This document shows, piece after piece, positions 34,098 through 42,221 of a stretch of 52,098 nt of DNA. The DNA comes from an uncultured Succinivibrio sp. Its GTDB lineage: Bacteria; Pseudomonadota; Gammaproteobacteria; Enterobacterales; Succinivibrionaceae. The position numbers and the translations under genes are program-made. Within the stretch, counting starts at the first letter, position 1; every line of letters starts with the position of its first letter. The DNA lies in assembly GCA_900770725.1 (NCBI GenBank), contig CAAGLL010000017.1, positions 1 to 52,098 on the forward strand, given 5' to 3'. A model generated the notes under the pieces. That model ran no database searches and was not told where the DNA came from. It worked only from the letters and a program-made list of their open reading frames with translations.

Positions 34098-35396
34098 ATG
34101 GAAATAGAAAGGACGCCATATCTTCAGAGGCTTGAAAAGCTCAGGGAAAACGGCCGGATCAAGGCGATCACCGGGATCAGGGGCTGCGGCAAGACCACCT
34201 TGCTCTTCAAGCAGTTCAAGCGGCGCCTCATGGACGGCGGCGTGGCCGGGGGCCAGTTCATCGAGCTTGCGCTCGATGATGACGCGAACGCCAGGTACCG
34301 CAACCCTTTTGAGCTCAACAAGTACGTGCGCCAAAGGCTCAAGGGCGCGCCTGGCATGCATTACGTCCTCATCGACGAGATCCTGATGGTCGAGGCGGTC
34401 CCTAACCCGTACCTCAGCACTCCCGGGCCTTGGATAACCTTTGTCGATGTCCTGCTAGGCTTGATGAAGCTCCCAAACGCCGACGTCTACGTCACGGGCA
34501 GCCTCTCAAGGATGCTCAGCTCGGACGTCCCCACCATTTTTCGCGATCGCGCGGACAACGTGCAGGTGTTCCCGCTGTCATATGCAGAGTTCAGCAGGGC
34601 TTGCGGGCTTTCGCGCGATGAAGCCTGGGCTCGTTACCTCGCTTATGGAGGCATGCCGGGGCTGCTGGGCTTGGACGGTCATGAGGCCAGAAGCGCCAGA
34701 GTGTCGAGCCTCTTGAAAAGCATCCTCCAGCATGAGGTGATAGAAAGGAACAAGATCCGCGGCGGCATGGCTGAGCTTGAGGCGCTGCTTGCCATCCTCT
34801 CATCCTCAATAGGCTCCCTGGCCAACCCGTCAAGGCTCGCCGCCACCTTGGAAAAAGATCTCTGCAAGGGGATCGGGCCGCAGACTGTCGCAAAGTACCT
34901 AAGCTGCCTTGCCGGCGCCTTCGTCATCGGGCAGGCCCGGCGCTACGACATCAAGCACAGGAAGCATCTTCACACCCCGCTCAAGTTCTATTTCGCCGAT
35001 GCCGGCCTTGCAAGTGCCCTGGCGGGCGCTTGCAGGGTTGAACCTGCAAAAGCCATGGAGAACGTGATCTTCAATTACCTCGTTGCCTCGGGCTGCGAGG
35101 TCGACACTGGCGTGCTTGAGTACAACTGCAAGGATGAGCTTGGCAGGAGCATGCGCCGGCAGCTTCCAATCGACTTCGTCGCAAGATGCGGCTTTCGGAG
35201 GATCTACATCCAGTCCGCCTGGTCTCTTGAGGATGCAGAGGCTGTCAAGCAGAAGGCCGCCAGCCTCAGGCGGGTGCCTGACTCGTTCAAGAAGGTGGTG
35301 CTCGCAAATGGCATCATAAGGCCGTGGGTTGGCGAGGACGGCATCGAGTTCTGGCCGGCCCGGGACTTCCTCTTGCAGGACAGGATCGCGTTCTAG
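34098..35396 (+). CDS. AAA-type ATPase with C-terminal DUF4143 domain
   Basis: A 432-residue member of the archaeal/bacterial ATPase group with DUF4143. The Walker A GIRGCGKTT is at about 27-35, Walker B YVLIDEI at about 89-95, a sensor-type segment VYVTGSLSRML follows, and YAEFSRACGLS and YLAYGGMPGLLGL are hallmarks of the group. The C-terminal part (about 205-400) with LKFYFADAGLASALAG and ENVIFNYLVASGCEVDTG is the nuclease-like DUF4143 domain. The biological role of the group is unknown; mobile or defence-like behaviour has been suggested but not shown. It is a single gene with no clear Shine-Dalgarno, behind an AT-rich region with paired palindromes. It may be horizontally acquired. Confidence 0.9.
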   Translation: MEIERTPYLQRLEKLRENGRIKAITGIRGCGKTTLLFKQFKRRLMDGGVAGGQFIELALDDDANARYRNPFELNKYVRQRLKGAPGMHYVLIDEILMVEAVPNPYLSTPGPWITFVDVLLGLMKLPNADVYVTGSLSRMLSSDVPTIFRDRADNVQVFPLSYAEFSRACGLSRDEAWARYLAYGGMPGLLGLDGHEARSARVSSLLKSILQHEVIERNKIRGGMAELEALLAILSSSIGSLANPSRLAATLEKDLCKGIGPQTVAKYLSCLAGAFVIGQARRYDIKHRKHLHTPLKFYFADAGLASALAGACRVEPAKAMENVIFNYLVASGCEVDTGVLEYNCKDELGRSMRRQLPIDFVARCGFRRIYIQSAWSLEDAEAVKQKAASLRRVPDSFKKVVLANGIIRPWVGEDGIEFWPARDFLLQDRIAF

Positions 35397-35430
35397 CCCC
35401 GCCGCTCGGCCCTCCATTCTTCGGACATAA

Positions 35431-35479
35431 AAAAGCCTGCAATGGATGGCTGCGCGTTTGCGCAAGGATCCATTGCAGG
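35431..35479 (-). terminator. Intrinsic terminator of the TRAP operon
   Basis: A 12-bp stem, CCTGCAATGGAT and its complement (35436-35447 and 35468-35479), with an inner TGCGC/GCGCA stem in its loop; on the minus strand it is followed by a T-run. It lies 36 nt after the dctM stop. Confidence 0.85.
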
Positions 35480-35514
35480 ACAGGAGGCAGGCTCCGATTC
35501 CTATTGCTGCAGCA

Positions 35515-36795
35515 CTAGCTGAGCAGGTTTGGAATCAGCATTGAGATCCCGGGTATGTAGGTCACCAGCATCAGCACGCCGATCATCAGCAGGATGAACG
35601 GGGTGATGCCCTTGAGCACCACCTCCAGCTTGGAGTTTGAAATCCTCGCTGCCACGAACATGCACATTCCAAGCGGCGGCGTGATGAAGCCGATCGCGAG
35701 GTTGAACACCATGATGATGCCGAAGTGGACCGGATCGAGGCCGATCGAGGTGGCGATCGGGGTGAGGATCGGGGCCAGGATCAGGATCGCAGGGGTCTGG
35801 TCCATGAACGCGCCCACGATGAGCAGCAGCACGTTGATGAGCAGCAGCAGGATCACGCCGTTCGACGTGAAGCCCAGCAGCGCCTCGGTGATCTCCTGCG
35901 GGATCTTCTCTACCGTCATGACCTTGGAGAATGCGGTCGCAAAGCCCAGGATCACCATCACGGTGCCGGTGGTGCAGCAGGAGTTGGCGATGGCCTCGTA
36001 GAGCTTCTTCCAGCCAAGCTCGCGGTTGATGACCGTGCCGCAGAAGAGCGCGTAGAGCGCCGCCACCGCGGCAGCCTCGGTCGGAGTGAAGATGCCGGCA
36101 TAGATGCCGCCTAAGATGATCACCGGGTTGGCCAGCGCCCACTTGGCGTCCCAGGTGGCCTTCAGGGCGCGCTTCAAGTCGAACGACTGCGAGGTGCCCT
36201 TGAAGCCGCTCTTCTTGCAGTAGATGTAGCTGTAGAGGATGAGCACGCCGCCGATGAGCAGGCCCGGCAGGATGCCGCCCATGAACATCTTGGTGATGGA
36301 GGCGCCGGTGGACACGCCGAAGATCACCATCGGGATCGAGGGCGGGATGATGACGCCGATGGTGCCGGCGGTTGCGACCAGGGCCAGCACGAACGAGCGG
36401 TTGTAGCCGAGCTCGAGCATGGTCGGGATGACCATCGAGCCTACCGCCGCCACTGTGGCAGGGCCGGAGCCCGAGACTGCCGCGAAGAACATGCACACGA
36501 GCACGGTGACGATGGCGAGGCCGCCCGTGATCCTGCCGAAGTACTCGTTGCAGACATCCAGGATGCGCTTTGAGACGCCGCCTGCGCCCATGAGGTCGCC
36601 GGCGAGGATGAACAGCGGAACTGCGAGGATCGGGAAGGAGTCGCAGGCGGTGACCAGGGCCTGCGGCAGGGACATGAGGCTCATCGACCCGCCTTCGAGC
36701 AGGGCGCTGAAAGTCGACATGCCGATCGCGATGCCAACCGGGAGGTTGGCGATCAGGAACACCACGAGGGATGCGATCAGGACGAAAGTAACCAT
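35515..36795 (-). CDS. dctM: TRAP transporter large permease (DctM type)
   Basis: A 426-residue membrane protein with about a dozen hydrophobic segments, the sodium-driven transport subunit of a TRAP system. Family blocks are AVPLFILAGDLMGAGGVSKRILD near residue 60, GSGPATVAAVGSMVIPTM, IGVIIPPSIPMVIFGV and the C-terminal GFITPPLGMCMFVAARIS. Length matches DctM (about 425). It is the last gene of the transketolase-TRAP operon, 10 nt after dctQ. Substrate cannot be read from this subunit. Confidence 0.95.
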   Translation of the reverse strand: MVTFVLIASLVVFLIANLPVGIAIGMSTFSALLEGGSMSLMSLPQALVTACDSFPILAVPLFILAGDLMGAGGVSKRILDVCNEYFGRITGGLAIVTVLVCMFFAAVSGSGPATVAAVGSMVIPTMLELGYNRSFVLALVATAGTIGVIIPPSIPMVIFGVSTGASITKMFMGGILPGLLIGGVLILYSYIYCKKSGFKGTSQSFDLKRALKATWDAKWALANPVIILGGIYAGIFTPTEAAAVAALYALFCGTVINRELGWKKLYEAIANSCCTTGTVMVILGFATAFSKVMTVEKIPQEITEALLGFTSNGVILLLLINVLLLIVGAFMDQTPAILILAPILTPIATSIGLDPVHFGIIMVFNLAIGFITPPLGMCMFVAARISNSKLEVVLKGITPFILLMIGVLMLVTYIPGISMLIPNLLS

Positions 36796-36805
36796 TCTGC
36801 CCTCC

Positions 36806-37309
36806 TCAGGCCTTCGCCGGATCCGACTGCGGATCCTGGTTGAAATGGCGCAGCCTCCAGGCGAGCGCCTGGATCTGCCTTATGGTGGTCAGCGTGAAGC
36901 CGACGCAAGGGGCCAGGTAGACCACCCACATCGGGATGCCCATGGCAGGCGATGCCGAGCCGATCATCATCTGGCGGCCGACGAGCTTGAACGCAAGCAC
37001 CGCGACCACTGCCGCGAAGATCGCGAACACGCCTTCTGACGCGATGACCACGTACGGGCGCACCGCCTTTGGAAACAGGAAAAGCCCGGCGTCGATCTTG
37101 ATGTGGCGCATCTTGAGCGAGCCGTAGCTTATGGCCATGTAGACGAGCCACACGAAGGTGTAGCGCGCCAGCTCCTCGGACCAGCCCAGCGAGGCATGCA
37201 CCACGTAGCGCATGAACACCTGGAGCCCGAGGTCGGCCGAGAGCACCGACATCAGGAAGACGCACACGACCTTCTCGAAGTTGGCGTCCAGCCATTTGAG
37301 GATTTTCAT
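36806..37309 (-). CDS. dctQ: TRAP transporter small permease (DctQ type)
   Basis: A 167-residue protein with four hydrophobic helices and the DctQ feature RYVVHASLGWSEELARYTFVWLVYMA (the W-x-E-E region) near residue 31-55. It complexes with DctM in the membrane. Length fits the family (about 160-180). It sits between the binding-protein gene and dctM, as usual for dctPQM. The last residues (NQDPQSDPAKA) are a short hydrophilic tail. Confidence 0.93.
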   Translation of the reverse strand: MKILKWLDANFEKVVCVFLMSVLSADLGLQVFMRYVVHASLGWSEELARYTFVWLVYMAISYGSLKMRHIKIDAGLFLFPKAVRPYVVIASEGVFAIFAAVVAVLAFKLVGRQMMIGSASPAMGIPMWVVYLAPCVGFTLTTIRQIQALAWRLRHFNQDPQSDPAKA

Positions 37310-37370
37310 CTTGACACCCCGCAGGCGCGCACGGCATAGCCGCGCGCGCCTTCTTGCAACTGCGTTTTAA

Positions 37371-38366
37371 TCAGAACTTGCCGTCGAGGATCTCGTCGAG
37401 GTACTCAGGGTGGTCCATCTTCTTGCGGACGACGTCATAGACGCCCTTGTCGATGGCCATCTTCCTCCACTGCTCGCGCTGCTCGGGGGTCACGTCGATG
37501 ACCTCGCAGCCGGCTTTCTTGAACTTGGCGATGGAGTCGGCGTTGAGCTTTGCGGTGGTCTCGCGGTGGACCTTCTTGAAGACCTCGACGCCGTCGAGCA
37601 GGGCCTTCTTGCACTGGTCGTCAAGCGAGTCGAAGAGCTCCTTGTTCATCAGCAGGATCTGCTCGGAGTACTGGTGGCCGGTCAGGCTGATGTAGTGCTG
37701 GACTTCGTAGAGCTTGTTGGAGTCGATGATCGGGAGCGGGTTCTCCTGGGCGTCGATGGTGCCCTGCTGCAGCGCGGGGAGCACCTCGGCGAAGGCCATC
37801 GGGGTCGGGTTGGCGCCCCAGGCCTTCCACTGGGCCATCATGATGTCAGACTCGATGACGCGGACCTTCATGCCCTTGACATCGGCAGGCACGCGCACCG
37901 GCACCTTGTTGTTGGTGAAGTTGCGGAAGCCGTTGCCGAGGAAGGCCAGGACCTTGAGGTTCTTCTTCTCGATCTGATCGTTGATCTTGGAGGCGAGCGG
38001 GCTGTTCAGGCACTTCTCGGCCTGCGCCTCGTCCTTGAAGAGGAACGGCGCATCCCATGCGTAGGCGTCATGGACCATGGTGGTCATGACCGAAGGCTGG
38101 GTCAGCACGAAGCCGATGTCGCCCATGATCGTGGACTCGGTCGCCACGCGGTCGTCGCCGAGCATGTTGTCGGGGAAGTGCTCGATCTTGAGCTTGCCGC
38201 CGGACTCCTTGGTCACGGTGTCGATCATGGCCACGGCCGCGTCCTTGGCCGCCTGGTTGGTGGCGTTGGAGAAGCGGGTGGTGATGGTGTCAGATGCCAG
38301 GGCCTGGGATGATGCCGCAGCCATGATGGCCGCCGCCGCCACTGCCAGAATGCCTTTGTTCTTCAT
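37371..38366 (-). CDS. dctP: TRAP transporter substrate-binding protein (DctP type)
   Basis: A 331-residue periplasmic receptor. Residues 1-24 form a signal peptide (KNKGILAVAAAAIMAAASSQALA, then SDT). DctP blocks follow: HFPDNMLGDDRVATESTIMGDIGF, DAPFLFKDEAQAEK, VKGMKVRVIESDIMMAQWKAWGANPTPMAF, and EVLPALQQGTIDAQENPLP with the conserved dimer/ligand residues. The arginine in KVRVIES is the one that usually binds a carboxylate, so the ligand is probably a small organic or sugar acid. It is the first TRAP gene after the transketolase pair. Confidence 0.94.
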   Translation of the reverse strand: MKNKGILAVAAAAIMAAASSQALASDTITTRFSNATNQAAKDAAVAMIDTVTKESGGKLKIEHFPDNMLGDDRVATESTIMGDIGFVLTQPSVMTTMVHDAYAWDAPFLFKDEAQAEKCLNSPLASKINDQIEKKNLKVLAFLGNGFRNFTNNKVPVRVPADVKGMKVRVIESDIMMAQWKAWGANPTPMAFAEVLPALQQGTIDAQENPLPIIDSNKLYEVQHYISLTGHQYSEQILLMNKELFDSLDDQCKKALLDGVEVFKKVHRETTAKLNADSIAKFKKAGCEVIDVTPEQREQWRKMAIDKGVYDVVRKKMDHPEYLDEILDGKF

Positions 38367-38418
38367 TGTTGTGTCCTCTGCTTGTTTAGTTTGTAATTTC
38401 AGGTTGTAAGTTAAGTCG

Positions 38419-39342
38419 TTATCTGTTCAAGGCCACCTTGCAGGCCGTGGCTATCGAGCCAGCGTCGATGCCGTAGATCTTCTCGAGCTCGCTGAAGGCC
38501 CCGGACCTGCCGAAGCTGTCGTTGATGCCGATGCGCTCTACGCGGCACGAGCCTGACTCGCACACCGCCTCGCACACGGCAGAGCCCATGCCGCCGTTGC
38601 GCTGGTGGTCCTCGACCGTCACGATGAGGCCGGTGCGCATCGCCTCCTCGATGGCCTTCATGTCCAGGGGCTTGACCGAGTACATGTCGTAGACGGACGC
38701 CAGGATCCCCTGCCCTTCCAGGATCTCCGCCGCATCGAGCGAGGCCTTGACCCTCGAGCCGCAGGCGAGGATCGCAACGTCCCCGCCTTCGCGCAGGCGC
38801 TTGCTGCCGCCCCTGTGGAACTCCTCGCCCTGCTTGTAGATCTCGGGGAGCTTCTCGCGCCCCATGCGCAGGTACACCGGGCCGTCGATGGACGCGGCCT
38901 CGAACACGAGCGCCCTGGTGGCCGCCGCGTCAGCGGGGACCAGCACCGTGGAGCCTGCCATGGTCCTCATGACCGCGATGTCCTCGATGGCCTGGTGCGT
39001 GGCCCCGTCGGCGCCGCACTCGATGCCGGCGTGGGTTGCCGCGACCTTGACGTTCAGGTGCGGGTAGCAGACGCTGTTGCGGAACTGCTCGGACGCCCTG
39101 AGCGTTGCGAAGACCGCGAAGGTGCTGACGAAGGGCATGAGCCCGGTGGTGGCAAGCCCTGCGGCGACGGCCATCATGTTCTGCTCCGCGATGCCGCACT
39201 CGAAGAAGTCCTCCGGATAGGCCTTGCGGAAGTATTTCGTGTAGGTTGCCTCTGCCAGATCCGCATCGAGCACAACCAGTTCAGGGTGCTGCACCTTCAG
39301 TTCGAGCAGCGCCTTTCCATAAGCTTCGCGACAAGCTTCCAT
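38419..39342 (-). CDS. Transketolase, C-terminal subunit
   Basis: A 307-residue protein from ATG 39342 (GGGAGG 7 nt upstream), corresponding to the pyrimidine-binding and C-terminal domains of transketolase. AEATYTKYFRKAYPEDFFECGIAEQNMMAVAAGLATTG contains the conserved Glu that activates thiamine diphosphate (in GIAEQNM); HAGIECGADGATHQAIEDIAVMR and VEDHQRNGGMGSAVCE follow. It pairs with the N-terminal subunit to make a split transketolase; its ATG overlaps the upstream stop by one base (TGATG). Such pairs occur next to transporter genes in many bacteria and often serve a dedicated catabolic route. Confidence 0.94.
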   Translation of the reverse strand: MEACREAYGKALLELKVQHPELVVLDADLAEATYTKYFRKAYPEDFFECGIAEQNMMAVAAGLATTGLMPFVSTFAVFATLRASEQFRNSVCYPHLNVKVAATHAGIECGADGATHQAIEDIAVMRTMAGSTVLVPADAAATRALVFEAASIDGPVYLRMGREKLPEIYKQGEEFHRGGSKRLREGGDVAILACGSRVKASLDAAEILEGQGILASVYDMYSVKPLDMKAIEEAMRTGLIVTVEDHQRNGGMGSAVCEAVCESGSCRVERIGINDSFGRSGAFSELEKIYGIDAGSIATACKVALNR

Positions 39343-40166
39343 CACCTGCCTCCCAATTCAGACAGAGCTTTTTCAAGGCACTCCGCGTCAGGCGCCTTGC
39401 CGTGCCAGCCAACCTGGTTTTCCATGAACGAGACGCCCTTGCCCTTGACGGTCCTGGCGATGATCCCGAACGGGGCCGTGTGGCAGGAGAGGGCCTTGTC
39501 GTAGGCCGCGGCGATTGCGCCGAGGTCGTGGCCGTTGATCTCCACGCACTCGAGCCCGCAGGCCTCAAAGCGCGCCCTGGGGTTGCTGATGTTCATGACC
39601 TGGGCGTTCGAGCCGTCGATCTGCAGCCCGTTCCAGTCGAGGATCACCGTGAGGTTGTCGAGGCGGTATGCCGAGGCGAACGTGAGCGCCTCCCACACCT
39701 CGCCCTCGTCGAGCTCGCCGTCGCCCAGGAAGGCCCAGACGTGGGCGCCGATCCCCTGGCGCTTAAGGCCCAGGGCGATCCCGCAGGCTGCCGAGATCCC
39801 CTGCCCCAGCGAGCCGGTGGACATGTCGATGCCCGGGGTGTGCTTCATGTCAGGGTGGCCCTGGAGGAAGCTGCCGCTCTTGCGCAGCGACATCAGGTCC
39901 TCCTTGCTCATGAATCCCTTGAGCGTCAGGGCCGCATAGAGGATCGGGCAGGCGTGGCCCTTGCTCAGCACCACGCGGTCGCGGTCATGCTTGTGCGGAT
40001 CCTTCGGATCGACATTCAGCCAGCCGCCGAAATAGAGCGAGGCCATGAGGTCCGCAAGCGAGAGCGACCCGCCCGGATGCCCGGATCCGGCGCTGCTGAT
40101 CGCCTTGAGCGCCAGGGCGCGCATCTGCGCGGCCTTGGCGGCAATTTCCTTTTCTTTGTCGTTCAC
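39342..40166 (-). CDS. Transketolase, N-terminal subunit
   Basis: A 274-residue protein holding the thiamine-diphosphate (PP) domain: SSAGSGHPGGSLSLADLMASLYF, KGHACPILYAAL, GSLGQGISAACGIALG and the metal/ThDP motif LGDGELDEGEVWEALTFAS...LDWNGLQ. The start is taken as GTG 40166 because GGAG lies 6 nt upstream and the family homology begins there; ATG 40211 is possible but has no ribosome-binding site. First gene of the transketolase-TRAP operon. A full-length transketolase elsewhere in the genome is likely. Confidence 0.93.
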   Translation of the reverse strand: MNDKEKEIAAKAAQMRALALKAISSAGSGHPGGSLSLADLMASLYFGGWLNVDPKDPHKHDRDRVVLSKGHACPILYAALTLKGFMSKEDLMSLRKSGSFLQGHPDMKHTPGIDMSTGSLGQGISAACGIALGLKRQGIGAHVWAFLGDGELDEGEVWEALTFASAYRLDNLTVILDWNGLQIDGSNAQVMNISNPRARFEACGLECVEINGHDLGAIAAAYDKALSCHTAPFGIIARTVKGKGVSFMENQVGWHGKAPDAECLEKALSELGGR

Positions 40167-40576
40167 CTTGATCTCCAGATCCTCCCGGCGCGGCCCTCCT
40201 TGGGGCCCCATGCGCCATGGGAGGCGCAGTTCGTAATGGCTAAATCGTGGTTTCAGTTTATGACCTCAAACGATTGAGCAAGGTGATCGAGCTAGCAATT
40301 TTAGCTAATTGCCGTAATTTATAATATCAATATACTGATATATAAAATATTTATAAAATGTCAGTTTTAGCCGTCCGACATTCTGGAAGGACTTTGCATG
40401 TCAATTTTTGACAAACGTTTGTGTTGCGTTTCGCACTCACTTTGCGACTGTGCGCAACCCCTGCCGGAACGCGTCTCATGAAGGCTCGATGCGACTTGGG
40501 ACGCCCTTGCCGAAAGCGTTTGCCTTGCGTTTTGACCTGGCTGCCCGCAACGCCTGGCAGACGCATCTTGAGGCCG

Positions 40577-40606
40577 CACAACTGCGCAACAAGGGCCGCA
40601 GTTGTG
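40577..40606. promoter_or_regulatory. Inverted repeat upstream of the flrA-like gene
   Basis: CACAACTGCG (40577-40586) and its exact complement CGCAGTTGTG (40597-40606) with a 10-nt centre. It lies about 40 bp upstream of the -35 of the flrA-like gene. It could be a regulator site or, if transcribed, a hairpin without a T-run. Confidence 0.5.
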
Positions 40607-40648
40607 GGATCAGCGGCATGTTTCCGAATTTTTGACGCTGTCAAAGAT

Positions 40649-40678
40649 TTGCCATGTACGCCACTGCGGCGATAAAAT
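40649..40678 (+). promoter_or_regulatory. Possible sigma-70 promoter of the flrA-pse operon
   Basis: TTGCCA at 40649-40654 and TAAAAT at 40673-40678 with an 18-nt spacer. The -10 is centred in a perfect dyad, GCGGCGAT-aaa-ATCGCCGC (40666-40684), which could be an operator or a leader hairpin. Confidence 0.45.
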
Positions 40679-40710
40679 CGCCGCATGAACAACACTCTGG
40701 AGGACTTGCC

Positions 40711-42219
40711 ATGCAATCTTCAGGAAACATCCTGATCCTGGAAAAGGATCAGGCGGTGCGATCCCCGCTTGAGACCATCCTTTCATTCCTGGGCTACCGC
40801 TGCCAAAGCGGCGAGCTCTCGGACTGCCTCTCGTATTTCGACTCCGAGGACCAGGACGCCGACGCCGTGTTCGTGGGCAACCTGGGCTCAGAGGCCAGCC
40901 CCTCGGGTCTCATAGAAAAGCACCCGGGAACGCCGTTCGTGTTCCTCTCCGATCCCGCCGATCCGAAGATCACCTCGTCCTCCAACTACATGGGCCAGCT
41001 CAACGGATCGCTCGTCTACGACGACATCGTCTCGCTTTTGCACTTCTGCCAGTCATTCGACACCATGAAGACCCTAAAGCGCCGCCGCGCCGCGGCAGGC
41101 GAGGGCGAGCACTACCTGATGCGCGCGCTGCGCGGCAGGGGCAAGGCGATCTCCGCCGTGCGCGGGCTCATCGAGCAGGTGGCGCCCACCGACGCCACGG
41201 TGCTGGTGCTCGGCGAATCGGGGACCGGCAAGGAAGTGGTCGCCCGCGCCATCCACGAGCTGTCAAAGCGCCGCAGCAAGGCCTTCGTGCCGGTCAACTG
41301 CGGGGCCATCCCCGGCGAGCTCCTTGAGTCGGAGCTCTTCGGGCATGAGAAGGGCGCCTTCACCGGCGCCTTCACCTCCCACGAGGGCCGCTTCGAGCTT
41401 GCCCAGGGCGGCACGCTGTTCCTAGACGAGATAGGCGACATGCCGCTTGCCATGCAGGTCAAGCTCCTGCGCGTGCTCCAGGAGCGCCAGTTCTCGCGCG
41501 TGGGCTCGAACAAGCTCATCAGCGCCGACGTCAGGATCATCGCCGCGACCCACCAGGATCTCGAGAAGATGGTGGAGGACGGCACCTTCAGGCAGGATCT
41601 CTACTACCGCCTCAACGTGTTCCCCATCAACACGCCGCCGCTGCGCGAGCGCGCCGACGACATACCGCTGCTGCTCCAGTCGATGGTGCAGAAGTACGGG
41701 GCCCAGGAGCACTGCTCGATCAAGTTCACGCAGGAAGCGGTCGAGACATTGATGAAGAATCCTTGGAAAGGCAACGTGCGCGAGCTGTCGAACCTCGTCG
41801 AGCGCCTGCTCATCCTCCACCCCAACGAGATCGTGGACAAGGGCGACCTGCCTCCCGCCTACCGCGGCGAGGCCGAGCATGGCAGCGAGGCCGACGAGCG
41901 CGAGGCGCTGCTCGACGCGTTCTCGTCCTACGGCGAGGACGACGACCTTCCGGGCATCATCGCCGGGAAGGGCGCGCCCCCGGCGCGCATCGCCGGCGAG
42001 AACGAGATGGCCGGGGCCTTCGCCCCGCAGCTTGATCCCGCAGGCGTCAACCTCAAGGACATGGTCGCGCAGATGGAGATCGGCATGATCCGCCAGGCGC
42101 TCTCGCAAAGCGGCGGCGTCGTGGCCAAGGCCTCGGAGATCCTGGGCTTGCGCCGCACCACGCTGGTCGAGAAAATGAAGAAGTACGGCATCACCGCCGC
42201 CGGATCGCAGGAGTTCTGA
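40711..42219 (+). CDS. flrA: FleQ/FlrA-type sigma-54-dependent flagellar activator
   Basis: A 502-residue enhancer-binding protein from ATG 40711 (CTGGAGG 7 nt upstream). Residues 5-110 form a degenerate receiver-like FleQ domain without a clear phospho-aspartate. The AAA+ domain has Walker A GESGTGKE (168-175), the sigma-54 contact GAFTGA (215-220) and Walker B FLDEIGD (237-243). The C-terminal Fis-type helix-turn-helix ends RQALSQSGGVVAKASEILGLRRTTLVEKMKKYG, almost the FleQ/FlrA consensus. Such proteins are master activators of polar flagellar genes. Only 2 nt separate it from pseB. A sigma-54 promoter upstream of flgJ in this window is a likely target. The acidic linker at about 395-430 is longer than usual. 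Confidence 0.93.
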   Translation: MQSSGNILILEKDQAVRSPLETILSFLGYRCQSGELSDCLSYFDSEDQDADAVFVGNLGSEASPSGLIEKHPGTPFVFLSDPADPKITSSSNYMGQLNGSLVYDDIVSLLHFCQSFDTMKTLKRRRAAAGEGEHYLMRALRGRGKAISAVRGLIEQVAPTDATVLVLGESGTGKEVVARAIHELSKRRSKAFVPVNCGAIPGELLESELFGHEKGAFTGAFTSHEGRFELAQGGTLFLDEIGDMPLAMQVKLLRVLQERQFSRVGSNKLISADVRIIAATHQDLEKMVEDGTFRQDLYYRLNVFPINTPPLRERADDIPLLLQSMVQKYGAQEHCSIKFTQEAVETLMKNPWKGNVRELSNLVERLLILHPNEIVDKGDLPPAYRGEAEHGSEADEREALLDAFSSYGEDDDLPGIIAGKGAPPARIAGENEMAGAFAPQLDPAGVNLKDMVAQMEIGMIRQALSQSGGVVAKASEILGLRRTTLVEKMKKYGITAAGSQEF

Positions 42220-42221
42220 TC

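Larger units (their letters stand above)
40167..40710. other. Divergent regulatory region between transketolase and flrA-like genes
   Basis: About 540 bases. The part near 40295-40360 is strongly AT-rich and should hold the promoter of the transketolase-TRAP operon; an 18-bp inverted repeat, GCAATTTTAGCTAATTGC, lies at 40295-40312. The part at 40380-40660 is GC-rich without a believable gene. A 10-bp-armed dyad is at 40577-40606 and a TTGCCA-18-TAAAAT promoter for the flrA-like gene at 40649-40678. Confidence 0.55.

Noticed and set aside
40351..40716. A 121-codon minus-strand frame upstream of the flrA-like gene.
   Set aside because: No recognisable motif, no Shine-Dalgarno, and it overlaps the flrA promoter and dyads; composition is unlike its neighbours. 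Treated as non-coding.
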